DNA of 64,000 bases from Geobacillus jurassicus NBRC 107829 (GCF_001544315.1 NZ_BCQG01000005.1:25944-89943), one strand, 5' to 3'; shown: positions 25,770-34,709, counted from the first letter of the stretch. Translations and numbers: made by a program. The notes: generated by a model from the sequence alone, not told the origin.

Positions 25770-26759
25770 GTGCATCGATGGCTTGCCGCCATATCGGCGG
25801 CAGCGATGCTGTGGATCGCCGCCGGCGCGGCTTCCGCGGCGGAACAGGAAGAGGCGGTGTATGAAAAGCGGATGGAGCTGTACAAAAAGGCGGAAGCCGT
25901 CTCGTTGATCCCGTGGTATTACTTTGCGGCCATTGACCAGTATGAGCGAAACGTCCGGCAAGTGCGCCGCGACCTGCCCAAGCCGGCCGGCGTGCTCGGC
26001 ATTTATATCAAACCGGAAGTATGGGCCGGGCCGCTGAACAAAAATCCACACGATACAGACCCGTTTTCCATCTCCCAGTTCGGCGGCCTTGGCGTGGACG
26101 GAGACGGCGACGGCTATGCGCGGGCCGACGACGATGACGATGTGATCATGGCCATGGCCCGCTATTTGCAGACGTACGGCATCGATCACCGCCATATCAA
26201 AATCGCGCTTTGGAACTACTACCAACGCGCCAAAACCGTCGATATCATTTTAGGAAAAGTAAAAATTTATAAAAAGTATCAGACGCTGAAGTTGGACGAC
26301 CATGTCTTTCCGCTTCCGCTGCGGGCCAATTACAGCTACCGCGATACATGGGGCGATGCGCGCGGCTGGGGCGGACGGCGCATCCACGAAGGAACCGACA
26401 TTTTCGCCGGCTACGGCGTTCCGGTGCGCTCGACGTGCTACGGCATCGTCGAGCTGAAAGGGTGGAACAACTACGGCGGCTGGCGCGTCGGCATCCGCGA
26501 CATCAACAACACGTACCATTACTTCGCCCATTTGAACGGGTTTGCCGCCGATCTTCGCGAGGGGCAAATCGTCGAGCCGGGGACGATCATCGGTTCGGTC
26601 GGCAGCTCCGGCTACGGTCCGCCCGGCACAGCCGGAAAATTTCCGCCCCATCTTCACTACGGCATGTACAAAGACAACGGCTATGCCGAATGGGCGTTTG
26701 ACCCGTACCCGCACCTAAAAGCATGGGAGCGGGCCGAGCAGCAACAACGGCGCCGCTAG
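25770..26759 (+). CDS. yunA: M23-family cell-wall metallopeptidase, YunA
   Basis: A 329-residue exported protein with a signal peptide (residues 1-24, cleavage after ASA). The C-terminal LytM/M23 domain has the zinc ligands RIHEGTDIF (H and D) near residue 210 and PHLHYGMYKD near residue 300, so the peptidase looks active; its targets would be peptidoglycan peptide bridges. Mid-protein GVDGDGDGYARADDDDD at about residues 108-124 resembles a calcium-binding DxDxDG loop. GTG start 7 nt after AAAGGGGG. B. subtilis YunA is annotated as a putative peptidase. Confidence 0.88.
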   Translation: MHRWLAAISAAAMLWIAAGAASAAEQEEAVYEKRMELYKKAEAVSLIPWYYFAAIDQYERNVRQVRRDLPKPAGVLGIYIKPEVWAGPLNKNPHDTDPFSISQFGGLGVDGDGDGYARADDDDDVIMAMARYLQTYGIDHRHIKIALWNYYQRAKTVDIILGKVKIYKKYQTLKLDDHVFPLPLRANYSYRDTWGDARGWGGRRIHEGTDIFAGYGVPVRSTCYGIVELKGWNNYGGWRVGIRDINNTYHYFAHLNGFAADLREGQIVEPGTIIGSVGSSGYGPPGTAGKFPPHLHYGMYKDNGYAEWAFDPYPHLKAWERAEQQQRRR

Positions 26760-26783
26760 CCGCACGGGCTGAAGCGCCAAAAC

Positions 26784-26910
26784 AAAGAAGGCGGACCAAA
26801 AGAGCCGGAATCCCTTCTTTGATTGCCCTATATATGCAGAACACAACTGCGGGAACACGGTTGCTCTATGTTGAACAAAGAACTGCCTTTTAAGACAGCC
26901 TCCTGAAAAG
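26784..26910 (+). mobile_element. Hairpin repeat (MITE-like), copy B
   Basis: A hairpin built on AAAGAAGG/CCTTCTTT (26784-26820) is followed by GATTGCC, TATATATGC, GCTCTATGTTGAAC, AAGAACTGCCTTTTAAGACA and GCCTCC. The order matches copies A and C. The stem has diverged from the GGTGTCCC type. No coding capacity. It lies just past yunA and can act as its terminator. Confidence 0.6.
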
Positions 26911-27034
26911 GCAAACCGCACATTCACATATCGTTAGCCCGAAAGTGCGCCGCCGATGTTTCCGACCGTTCGTCAACTGCCGGCTGGCTCCGTAAAAAAG
27001 CGTAAACGTCAACGTTTCAAAAAAGGATGGCAGC

Positions 27035-27088
27035 AGAAAGGCTGATCCCCAAAGGTGGATAAACGCCTTCGGGATCAGCCTTTTTAAG
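27035..27088 (-). terminator. Terminator after the liv operon
   Basis: AAAGGCTGATCCC and GGGATCAGCCTTTTT enclose a 21-nt loop 57 bp past the livF stop. T-rich tails exist on both strands. Confidence 0.8.
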
Positions 27089-27144
27089 CGGCGATGCGGC
27101 TGCCCGAATCGGCTTTCCGCAACGTTTCTACCGCGTTTCTTTCC

Positions 27145-27858
27145 TCAATGGCCGCCCAAATACGCCTGTTTCACTTGTTCGCTCGCCTGCAGCTCGCTCG
27201 CCGTTCCCGACAAGACGACGCGCCCCGATTCAAGGACATAGGCGCGATGCGCGATCGAGAGCGCCATATGAGCGTTTTGCTCGACAAGCAAAATCGTCGT
27301 CCCCGACTCGTTGATTTCCTGAATGATGCGGAAAATCGTTTTGACGAGCAGCGGCGCGAGCCCCATCGACGGTTCGTCAAGCAAGAGCAGCTTTGGACGG
27401 GCCATGAGCGCGCGGCCGATGGCGAGCATTTGCTGCTCGCCGCCCGAAAGCGTTCCAGCCAGCTGCTTGCGCCGCTCTTCAAGGCGCGGGAACAGCTGAA
27501 AGACTTTGGCAAAGTCTTGTTGAATGCCTTCTTTGTCTTTGCGCAAAAACGCGCCGAGCTCCAAGTTTTCCTCCACCGTCATATTGGCGAAAACGCGCCG
27601 CCCTTCCGGCACGTGGGAAATGCCTTGCTTGACGATCGCCTGCGCCGCCTTGCCGGCGATCGAGGCCCCCTCATACACAATGTCGCCGTTTTTCGGCTTC
27701 AACAGCCCGGAAATGGTTTTCAGAAGCGTCGTTTTCCCGGCGCCGTTCGCTCCGATCAGCGTAACGATCTCACCCTTGTTCACCTCAAGCGATACACCTT
27801 TCAACGCGTGAATGTTGCCGTAAAATACGTCAATTTGATCAACTTTCAACACGGTCAC
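27145..27858 (-). CDS. livF: Branched-chain amino-acid ABC transporter ATP-binding protein LivF
   Basis: A 237-residue ABC ATPase. Walker A GANGAGKTTLLKTISG, signature LSGGEQQMLAIGRALMA and Walker B LLLLDEPSMGLAPLL are intact, the last being the LivF form. The GTG start overlaps the livG stop (GTGA) and follows GAGGAGG. It pairs with LivG under the LivH/LivM permease. Last gene of the operon. Confidence 0.93.
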   Translation of the reverse strand: MTVLKVDQIDVFYGNIHALKGVSLEVNKGEIVTLIGANGAGKTTLLKTISGLLKPKNGDIVYEGASIAGKAAQAIVKQGISHVPEGRRVFANMTVEENLELGAFLRKDKEGIQQDFAKVFQLFPRLEERRKQLAGTLSGGEQQMLAIGRALMARPKLLLLDEPSMGLAPLLVKTIFRIIQEINESGTTILLVEQNAHMALSIAHRAYVLESGRVVLSGTASELQASEQVKQAYLGGH

Positions 27859-28634
27859 GACACCTCCTCGCCAAGGTAAGCCTCGATCACTTTCGGGTTG
27901 CTGCGCACTTGTTCCGGCGTGCCTTCGGCGATCAGCTGGCCGTGATCCAACACGTAAATGCGCTCGCATATGCCCATGACAAGCGACATGTCATGCTCAA
28001 TCAATAAAATCGTCAAGGCAAACCGCTCGCGAATAAAGGCAATCAAATTCATCAATTCCTTCGTTTCCTGCGGGTTCATGCCCGCGGCCGGCTCATCTAA
28101 GAGCAGCACCTTCGGCTGTGCCGCCAGCGCCCGGGCGATCTCGAGCCGGCGCTGCTGGCCGTACGGCAAGTTTTTCGCCTTCTCATGCATCACTTCGTCC
28201 AATTGAAAAATTTTCAAAAACTCGATTGCCTTCTCTTCCATTTCCTGTTCGCCGCGGAAATGGGACGGGAGACGGAGAATGGAGCTCGCCATCGAATGGC
28301 GGGCGTGCGCATGGTAGGCGACTTTCACGTTGTCCAAGACCGACAGCTCGCCGAACAGACGAATGTTTTGAAACGTCCGGCTGATCCCTTTGCGTGTAAT
28401 TTTATACGGAGGCAGGCCGTTTAACGTCTCGCCGTCAAGCACGATCCGCCCTTCCGTCGGCACATACACGCCCGTCAATAAGTTAAACAGCGTCGTTTTC
28501 CCGGCGCCGTTCGGACCGATGAGCCCGACAAGCTCTCCTTGATAAAGCTCCATCGTCACACCGGAGAGCGCCTTCAGCCCGCCAAACTGGATGCCAACCT
28601 CTTCGGCTTTAAGCAACGGTGTTTTTGCTGCCAT
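27855..28634 (-). CDS. livG: Branched-chain amino-acid ABC transporter ATP-binding protein LivG
   Basis: A 259-residue ABC ATPase of the LivG type: Walker A GPNGAGKTTLFNLLTGVY, the LivG-specific GISRTFQNIRLFGELSV, signature LPYGQQRRLEIARALA and Walker B VLLLDEPAAGMNPQE. ATG 8 nt after GGAGGAA; its first 26 nt overlap the end of livM, so the genes are translationally linked. Confidence 0.94.
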   Translation of the reverse strand: MAAKTPLLKAEEVGIQFGGLKALSGVTMELYQGELVGLIGPNGAGKTTLFNLLTGVYVPTEGRIVLDGETLNGLPPYKITRKGISRTFQNIRLFGELSVLDNVKVAYHAHARHSMASSILRLPSHFRGEQEMEEKAIEFLKIFQLDEVMHEKAKNLPYGQQRRLEIARALAAQPKVLLLDEPAAGMNPQETKELMNLIAFIRERFALTILLIEHDMSLVMGICERIYVLDHGQLIAEGTPEQVRSNPKVIEAYLGEEVS

Positions 28635-29583
28635 GATTCATTCCTCCTTCCGCCGCCTTCCGCCATTTGAAGAGCGAAGACAGTTCTTTCGTCCCCATCA
28701 GCCCGGTTGGACGGTACAGCATCACCAAAATCAAGACGATGCTGTAAATGATCATCCGCGTTTCCGGATAGTTTTGCAAGAACGTCGAAACGATCGTCAA
28801 CAAAATCGCCGCGACCGCCGCGCCGGATAGGCTGCCGAGCCCGCCGAGCACGACGAAAATCAAAATGTCAAACGATTTTAAAAAGCCGAAGTTCGACGGC
28901 TGAATGATGTAAAAGTGGTGGGCGTACAGCGCCCCGGCGATGCCGGCGAAAAACGAGCCGATCGCAAACGCCGCCACTTTGTAATACGTCGTGTTGATCC
29001 CCATGGCATCGGCGGCGATTTCATCTTCGCGAATCGAGATGCACGCCCGCCCGTGCGTTGAGTTGGTGAAGTTGGAGATCACAAGAATCGTCACAAACAG
29101 GCAGGCGAACACCCACGGCCATGTCGTCATATGCGTCACCGTCATGCCGCTCGCCCCGCCGACGTAATCGATGTTCAATAGCGCGATGCGGACAATTTCG
29201 CCAAACCCGAGCGTCGCGATCGCCAAGTAATCGCCTTTTAAGCGCAAGCTTGGCACGCCGATGATGAGGCCGGCAAGCATCGCCGCCACTCCGGCCGTCA
29301 GCACGCCGACCGCAAACGGCATCTGCAGTTTCATCGTCATAACCGCTGAAGCGTAAGCGCCAACGGCGAAAAAGCCGGCGTGTCCGATCGAAAACTGCCC
29401 GGTGATGCCGATGATTAAATGAAGGCTCACAGCCAACATGACGTTGATCGCCATGAAAAAGAGCGTGTTGACGTAAAACACATTTAATGTTCCGCTTGCA
29501 ATCAGCCACTGTACAACGGCGAAAAAGGCGAAGGCCAGTATGACGGAAACCCAAAATCCACGCGTCCGCTTCCAAGTTGCCAT
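28609..29583 (-). CDS. livM: Branched-chain amino-acid ABC transporter permease LivM
   Basis: A 324-residue membrane protein with about eight to ten spans. LLIGITGQFSIGHAGFFAVGAYAS-type sequence near residues 55-78 and GLGSLSGAAVAAILLTIVSTFL near 250-271 are LivM hallmarks. It forms the channel with LivH. Upstream spacing to livH is 16 bp. Confidence 0.93.
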   Translation of the reverse strand: MATWKRTRGFWVSVILAFAFFAVVQWLIASGTLNVFYVNTLFFMAINVMLAVSLHLIIGITGQFSIGHAGFFAVGAYASAVMTMKLQMPFAVGVLTAGVAAMLAGLIIGVPSLRLKGDYLAIATLGFGEIVRIALLNIDYVGGASGMTVTHMTTWPWVFACLFVTILVISNFTNSTHGRACISIREDEIAADAMGINTTYYKVAAFAIGSFFAGIAGALYAHHFYIIQPSNFGFLKSFDILIFVVLGGLGSLSGAAVAAILLTIVSTFLQNYPETRMIIYSIVLILVMLYRPTGLMGTKELSSLFKWRKAAEGGMNHGSKNTVA

Positions 29584-29599
29584 TGTCCCCTACCATCCT

Positions 29600-30478
29600 T
29601 TACACTTTTTCTCGTACGTTCTTGCCAAACAATCCGGCTGGCCGGAAAATGAGGATGAGAATTAAAATGATGAACGCCACCCCGTCGCGCCAGAGCGAAT
29701 AGCCGAGCCCGCTGACGAGCGATTCGATGACGCCAAGCAAAAGCCCGCCGACCATCGCGCCCGGAATGATGCCGATTCCGCCCAGCACGGCGGCGACAAA
29801 CGCCTTCAATCCCGGAAGAATGCCCATCAACGGTTCAATCTTCGTATAATAAATGCCGAAAATGACGCCGGCCGCCCCAGCGAGCGCTGAACCGATGGCG
29901 AACGTGGCCGAAATCGTATTGTCGACGTTAATTCCCATCAACCGGGCCGCTTCCGCATCATGGGAGACGGCGCGCATCGCTTTCCCGATTTTTGTCCGGT
30001 GAACGATGAACTGAAGAAGGACCATCAAAACGAGGGACGTGCCGAGGATGAACAGCGACTGGCTGCTGATGACAACACCAAGCAGCTCCAAATTGCGGTC
30101 CGGCAGCAGCGTGCTCGGATACGCCTCCGGCTGGGCTCCGCGCAAATAGATCGTGACGTACTCAATGAGCAGCGAAACGCCGATCGCCGTAATGAGCACA
30201 GCGATGCGCGTCGCATTGCGCAGCGGCTTGTACGCAATCCGCTCAATAATCATCCCAAGCACGGCGCAAGCTGCCATCGCCAACAGCAGCGCCGGGAAAA
30301 AGCCGACGCCAAGCATCGTGACGGCGTAAAAACCGACGAATGAACCGACCATAAAGACGTCGCCATGGGCGAAATTGATGAGCCGAACGATGCCGTACAC
30401 CATCGTATATCCGAGGGCGATGAGCGCATAAATGCTGCCTAGAGAAATGCCGTTGACCAGCTGTTGAATGAGTTCCAT
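29600..30478 (-). CDS. livH: Branched-chain amino-acid ABC transporter permease LivH
   Basis: A 292-residue permease. The start MELIQQLVNGISLGSIYALI follows AAGGAG; GYTMVYGIVRLINFAHGDVFM near residues 28-48 and LGGIGIIPGAMVGGLLLGVIE near 230-250 are LivH signatures. It lies between livJ and livM in standard order. The 96-bp gap to livJ holds no clear terminator, so expression with livJ is likely. Confidence 0.93.
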   Translation of the reverse strand: MELIQQLVNGISLGSIYALIALGYTMVYGIVRLINFAHGDVFMVGSFVGFYAVTMLGVGFFPALLLAMAACAVLGMIIERIAYKPLRNATRIAVLITAIGVSLLIEYVTIYLRGAQPEAYPSTLLPDRNLELLGVVISSQSLFILGTSLVLMVLLQFIVHRTKIGKAMRAVSHDAEAARLMGINVDNTISATFAIGSALAGAAGVIFGIYYTKIEPLMGILPGLKAFVAAVLGGIGIIPGAMVGGLLLGVIESLVSGLGYSLWRDGVAFIILILILIFRPAGLFGKNVREKV

Positions 30479-30574
30479 GTCTGCACGCTCCTTAACGAAA
30501 ACTCGTTCTTTGGCCAAACGAAAGGCCGGACAGGGGATCGCTCCCCCGCCCATCAGCCTCTGTTTGACCGATCA

Positions 30575-31771
30575 TTACGGATTGACTTTTGTTTTGAACT
30601 GTTGCTGCCCGTCTTTGTATTCCAAAATGGCCGCCGATTTGACCGGGTCATGGTTTTCATTGAGCGTCAACGTGCCGGAGACAAGCTGCAAATCTTTCGT
30701 TTGCGCCAGGGCGTCTTTAATTTTCACCGGATCAGCGCTGCCAGCCCGTTTAATGGCGTCAGCCAAGAAGTAGGCCGTATCATAGCCAAGGGCGTTAAAG
30801 GCGTCCGGCGCTTTGTTGTATTTCGCTTTAAACGCTTTGACAAACTCTTGAATTTTCGGATCCGGGTCGCCGGACGAATAATGGTTTGTGATGTACGTAT
30901 TGTTCAAAGCATCTTTTCCAGCGATCTCAACAAGCTTCGGCGAATCCCAGCCGTCGCCGCCCATGATCGGCACGTTCAAGCCAAGCTCGCGCGCTTGTTT
31001 GACGATGAGGCCGACTTCTTCATAATAGCCCGGCAAGAATAAAAATTCCGGATTGGCTGATTTAATGCGCGTCAGCGTCGCGCGGAAATCGGTGTCTTTC
31101 GCGACATACGCTTCTTCCGCGACGATTTTGCCGCCGCCTTGTGTGAACGCCTCTTTAAACGAAGCAGCCAGCCCTTTCGAATAGTCGCTCGAGCTGTCGA
31201 TCAAGACCGCCGCGTTTTTCACTTTCAAGTCATTCAGCGCAAATTTTGCCGCCACCGTTCCTTGGAACGGGTCGATAAAGCACGTCCGGAACACAAATTC
31301 GTTCACTTTTCCATCTTTGTTCGTGATCGTCGGGTTCGTGCCGGTCGGCGTAATGAGCGGCACTTTGTTGTCCTGCGCTACTTGCACTTGGGCAAGCGTA
31401 TTCGTGCTCGTCGCCGAGCCGATGATGGCGACGACTTTGTCTTGGCTGATCAACTTGATCGCGCCGTTGGTCGCCTCGGCCGCTTCCGATTTGTTGTCGA
31501 CTTTCACCAACTCAAGCTTTTTGCCGTTGATTCCTTCTTTGTTGATTTCCTCAAGCGCCAAGTCCAGCCCCTCAGCGATCGACTGGCCGTACGAAGCGAC
31601 CCCGCCGGACAGCTCGAGGTTGGCGCCGATTTTAATCACATCGCCGCCCCCGCCTCCGCCGCCGTTCCCGCCTGAAGAACTGCCGCCTTGCTGGTTGCCG
31701 CCGCAGCCGGCCATCAAGCCCGCTGTCAGCATCAACGAGAAAAAGACTCCTGCCATTCTTTTTTTCTTCAC
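30575..31771 (-). CDS. livJ: Branched-chain amino-acid-binding lipoprotein LivJ
   Basis: A 398-residue type I periplasmic-binding-protein lipoprotein. GTG at 31771 follows GGGGGGAA by 7 nt; the signal peptide ends in lipobox LMAGC. A Gly/Ser linker (about residues 25-45) tethers the binding domain IKIGANLELSGGVASYGQS. The sensor motif AIIGSATSTNTLAQVQVA is near residue 112. First gene of livJHMGF. The ligand class (Leu/Ile/Val) is from family; amide or other amino acids are possible. Confidence 0.92.
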   Translation of the reverse strand: MKKKRMAGVFFSLMLTAGLMAGCGGNQQGGSSSGGNGGGGGGGDVIKIGANLELSGGVASYGQSIAEGLDLALEEINKEGINGKKLELVKVDNKSEAAEATNGAIKLISQDKVVAIIGSATSTNTLAQVQVAQDNKVPLITPTGTNPTITNKDGKVNEFVFRTCFIDPFQGTVAAKFALNDLKVKNAAVLIDSSSDYSKGLAASFKEAFTQGGGKIVAEEAYVAKDTDFRATLTRIKSANPEFLFLPGYYEEVGLIVKQARELGLNVPIMGGDGWDSPKLVEIAGKDALNNTYITNHYSSGDPDPKIQEFVKAFKAKYNKAPDAFNALGYDTAYFLADAIKRAGSADPVKIKDALAQTKDLQLVSGTLTLNENHDPVKSAAILEYKDGQQQFKTKVNP

Positions 31772-32034
31772 TTCTGTTCCCCCCATTGTTCAAAATGTTC
31801 TGTCACTAAAGCGCACCGCCTTTCGTCCCAGGCCATACGGACAAGGCCTGCCCGCCTTGTGCGCTCGTCCGCTGCGCTGCTAAAAAGCGCAACGGCGTAT
31901 AAAACGGGTCAGACTGTGTTTTCTCTTGCTTCCCCTCCTCTCCAATCTCTATGTAAATAATAAAACTATTTTCAATTTAATATAATATTACAAAATTTGA
32001 TGACATTCGTCTAGCTCTTTTCTTTTTGAATAAT
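31772..32034 (-). promoter_or_regulatory. AT-rich upstream region of livJHMGF, no gene
   Basis: No credible coding frame. The segment from about 31950 to 32010 is strongly AT-rich and must hold the liv promoter, but I could not settle on one -35/-10 pair. Sequences like AATTTTGTAATATT on the minus strand match the CodY motif AATTTTCWGAAAATT in only 10 of 15 positions, so CodY control is possible but not shown. A GC-rich 110-bp leader with several short inverted repeats separates this from livJ. Confidence 0.4.
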
Positions 32035-32073
32035 AAAAAGCTGTTTCGCTTAAAGGAAAAACAAGCGAAACAG
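32035..32073 (-). terminator. Terminator after yunB
   Basis: On the minus strand GCTGTTTCGCTT, an 11-nt loop and AAGCGAAACAGC are followed by TTTTTATT. It lies about 75 bp past the yunB stop. Confidence 0.88.
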
Positions 32074-32145
32074 CAGTATGGAAACGGGCAGCTATAACAT
32101 TTTTTGTATATAATATTTCCATGTTTCTACTAAAAACTCGATTGA

Positions 32146-32892
32146 TTAACGTTTAGGCAGTTCAATCGAGGGGGTAAGCGGCCCTCCGTTTTTGTTGTAA
32201 AATTGCGGCACTTCTCCCGGAATGAAGCGCATCACAACTGGAATATCCGTTGTCACATTGGAAATTTTCGATGCAAAAGGAATGACGACTTGGATGTCGA
32301 CCGATACATGAATGTCAATTTCAATAAAAAAACTGTTAATATCATAGGCTCGAATTTCTTTCGTCACTTCCGAGTCGACATTGCCAACGATCTGAAACTG
32401 CACCGGAATGCGCGGGCCGAGATTGGCTAAAAGCGCATTGTTCGTCACTTGCCCGAGCGGAATGTAATAAATGATGCCGCGGCTGTTTCCAGTGCCGGAC
32501 TCGACTTCGGGAAGCACCATTCGTTCAATCCGTCCTTCTGTCGCCGCCTTTAAACTTTCCATCACATGATCGTCCGTTTCCGATAAGATGCGGTTGATCA
32601 CTGCGGTGTCAAAATCGACCGACACAATTTTGCCGCTGGCGTCCTTCTGAACCGTGACCAGCTGCCGAAATTCTGGATTGTCTTTTTGAAACTGCTGCTC
32701 AATGGCGTTATTGATCACCAAGTTGGCAATCCGCTTCGTTTCCGTTTCGGCGATTTCCATCAGCACCGGCTTAATGCCTTTATTCACAATCCAAAGGCTT
32801 GCCGCCGTCGAAACCATAAAAAAAACGAACGTCAATAAAAACACATAGCGGAACGGGAGCGGCCCTCTCCGCACGAATCGGGGGCGCAGCAA
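32146..32892 (-). CDS. yunB: Sporulation protein YunB
   Basis: A 248-residue single-span membrane protein made in the mother cell in B. subtilis. The N terminus LLRPRFVRRGPLPFRYVFLL leads into one span (about residues 15-37); the extracytoplasmic body has the family segments YIPLGQVTNNALLANLGPRI and IPVVMRFIPGEVPQFYNKNG. The start is TTG at 32892, 9 nt after AGGAGGG. That ribosome-binding site lies in the 3' arm of a strong hairpin that begins at the yunC stop codon. Confidence 0.9.
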   Translation of the reverse strand: MLRPRFVRRGPLPFRYVFLLTFVFFMVSTAASLWIVNKGIKPVLMEIAETETKRIANLVINNAIEQQFQKDNPEFRQLVTVQKDASGKIVSVDFDTAVINRILSETDDHVMESLKAATEGRIERMVLPEVESGTGNSRGIIYYIPLGQVTNNALLANLGPRIPVQFQIVGNVDSEVTKEIRAYDINSFFIEIDIHVSVDIQVVIPFASKISNVTTDIPVVMRFIPGEVPQFYNKNGGPLTPSIELPKR

Positions 32893-32895
32893 AAT

Positions 32896-32947
32896 GAAAA
32901 TCCCTCCTTTACAAGCTATATGTATGCTTGCAAGGAGGGAGATTTTC
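32896..32947 (-). promoter_or_regulatory. Hairpin burying the yunB ribosome-binding site, with possible SigE -10 in its loop
   Basis: On the minus strand GAAAAT + CT bulge + CCCTCCTT (5' arm, 32947-32932) pairs with AAGGAGGG + ATTTTC (3' arm, 32909-32896); an inner CAAGC/GCTTG stem extends it, leaving a 9-nt loop. The 3' arm is the yunB Shine-Dalgarno. The loop region reads CATACATA (32926-32919), close to the SigE -10 consensus CATACANT. A transcript begun there would lack most of the 5' arm. Confidence 0.6.
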
Positions 32948-33248
32948 ACCGCATTTTCAACAGTGCGTCTTTTCCTTTCATTCCCTGTTCAATGCCGAGC
33001 TCCAAAGCGGCGACTGTCACCGATTCCAGCGGCGCCTCAAGCAGCTGTTCAATCGTGCGCACCCCGACCGCCCGCCCGGCGATAATGCCGCGATCGCGCA
33101 ATTTCTCATTCAACAGCGCCACATCGAGCGCCCCGCACATAATGTACCCTTTTTCACTCGCCACCGCCAACAAATTCGTTTTCGGCAGCTGGACAGACAC
33201 AGCAATAAACGGATGCCCCTCTATGATGATCGGCTTCACTTCGACCAT
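32946..33248 (-). CDS. yunC: YunC protein (DUF1805)
   Basis: A 100-residue protein of the DUF1805 family. MVEVKPIIIEGHPFIAVSVQ, KGYIMCGALDVALLNEKL and AGRAVGVRTIEQLLEAPLES match B. subtilis YunC closely over the full length. The crystal-structure family has no assigned function. A GGAG lies 13 nt before the ATG, a slightly long spacing. Its stop codon starts the hairpin upstream of yunB. Confidence 0.88.
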   Translation of the reverse strand: MVEVKPIIIEGHPFIAVSVQLPKTNLLAVASEKGYIMCGALDVALLNEKLRDRGIIAGRAVGVRTIEQLLEAPLESVTVAALELGIEQGMKGKDALLKMR

Positions 33249-33309
33249 CGCCGCAGCCACACTCCTTTCCATACTCCAATGTATGAAGCATGAAAAAAGA
33301 GGTGCCTGC

Positions 33310-34692
33310 CTATTGGGCCAATTTCCAAGCGAGAAGATCGCGCAAAAACTCGGGCATGTAATACGTTTTCTCCGCCGCCCGCTGAATCTGCGGATAAAAA
33401 TGGCCGATCGCAAACATATCGATCGTCGCCACCTCATACGTGCGATCCGGATCGAGCAGCTCGCCATTGATCGTAATGCGGCGGATATGCCATTGCCCAT
33501 CCTCCTCGAGGTCGGCCTCAATGTCCACGCCGTCGTACACCATTTCCCCCATCACTTCGCCGCGGAAGCCAAATCCTTTAAACCGCAAATGCTTCATCCG
33601 TTCCGTGTTGGCCTCAAGCATAATCTCTTTGAGCTCCGCACCGCGCAGCTTCACCTTGCACGGGTTGAGCGGATGCGGGCAAATGCGGTGCAAGTCTTTT
33701 TTCGTCACGGGACCTTTGGAAAGCGGCGCCAGCAGCACGCCGGCGTTGACCATCCCGATGTCCGCCTGGCACCATTCACGCAAAGCGGAAGCGAGCAAAT
33801 TCGCGAGCGGCGACGGAGCGAACCAGTCCAGCGGCAAGTCATCATGGAGCACAGCGACTCGTTCCGCTTCGAGCCGCGCCAAGCTTTCCTGCTCAAGGCA
33901 AACAAGATGGCGCTCGACCTCTTCGGAACGTGGCAATGGTTCGACATCCACGACCGTCGCGGATGCCCTGGACAGCCGGTTTTGGTTAATCTCCAGCTTG
34001 ACAACCCCGACATATTTTCCGTATTTCCCCGCCGCGCAAAGCAGCGTTTGATTCAATGTTTTTCCTTCTGGAAAGACATGGTGGGTGTGAGCGCCTAAAA
34101 CAATATCCACGCCCGGGATCGTCGCAGCGATTTTTTCATCCTCATTCACCCCAAGATGGGACAGCACAACGACGCAATCCGCCTGCCGCTTCACTTCCTC
34201 CACCGCCGCCGCCAACATGTCAAACGGCGGGGCGACTTTCCAACCGAGCAGCTCGTAAAATTTCACAAACGGAGCGGTGGCGCCAACAACCCCAACGCGA
34301 AACGTCTCCGTCGCCGGGATGACGACATACGGAAGCGCCCAATGCGGACGCGCGCCATCGCGGCGAAACAAATTGGCGACAACGACCGGAAACCGAGCCC
34401 GTTCGTACAACGTATCCAGTTCATCATGATCAAGGGTGATCCCTTCGTTGTTGCCAATCGTCACCGCGTCGTACCCAAGCCGATTGAGCAGCTCAACATT
34501 CGCCTTTCCCCGCGTCGCCTCGGTAATCGGGTGAACGCGGTCGAGAAAATCGCCGACATCAAATAAAAGCATCGCCTCGTTGCGCGCGCGATGCTCTTGC
34601 CGCCGCTCCGATAAGAAGCGGGCGATTTGCGGCCAATGTTCAAAATGGCTGTGCACGTCGTTCGTATGGTAAATATAAATGGTTTGCTTCAA
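33310..34692 (-). CDS. yunD: UshA-type metallophosphatase/5'-nucleotidase, YunD
   Basis: A 460-residue two-domain enzyme. The N-terminal calcineurin-like domain has IYHTNDVHSHFEHW, FDVGDFLDR, IGNNEGITLD and LGAHTHHVFPEGK; the C-terminal 5'-nucleotidase domain has ADIGMVNAGVLLAPL and YDGVDIEADL. The catalytic GNHE motif is GNNE here, as in the YunD group. There is no signal peptide, so unlike UshA it is cytoplasmic. TTG at 34692 follows GGAGGAGGGG by 8 nt. Hydrolysis of nucleotides or dinucleotides is inferred from family. Confidence 0.88.
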   Translation of the reverse strand: MKQTIYIYHTNDVHSHFEHWPQIARFLSERRQEHRARNEAMLLFDVGDFLDRVHPITEATRGKANVELLNRLGYDAVTIGNNEGITLDHDELDTLYERARFPVVVANLFRRDGARPHWALPYVVIPATETFRVGVVGATAPFVKFYELLGWKVAPPFDMLAAAVEEVKRQADCVVVLSHLGVNEDEKIAATIPGVDIVLGAHTHHVFPEGKTLNQTLLCAAGKYGKYVGVVKLEINQNRLSRASATVVDVEPLPRSEEVERHLVCLEQESLARLEAERVAVLHDDLPLDWFAPSPLANLLASALREWCQADIGMVNAGVLLAPLSKGPVTKKDLHRICPHPLNPCKVKLRGAELKEIMLEANTERMKHLRFKGFGFRGEVMGEMVYDGVDIEADLEEDGQWHIRRITINGELLDPDRTYEVATIDMFAIGHFYPQIQRAAEKTYYMPEFLRDLLAWKLAQ

Positions 34693-34709
34693 TGCGCGCC
34701 CCTCCTCCA

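Noticed and set aside
25878..25900. EF-hand-like calcium site as a separate domain in YunA
   Set aside because: The DGDGDG stretch (near 26090-26140) is one loop only, with no second loop or flanking helices; it is noted within the gene entry instead.
31930..32010. CodY box before livJ
   Set aside because: Best match to the 15-bp CodY motif has five mismatches in an AT-rich stretch, so it is not listed as a site.
32920..34098. 392-codon plus-strand frame opposite yunC-yunD
   Set aside because: It spans two well-supported minus-strand genes and has no family motif.
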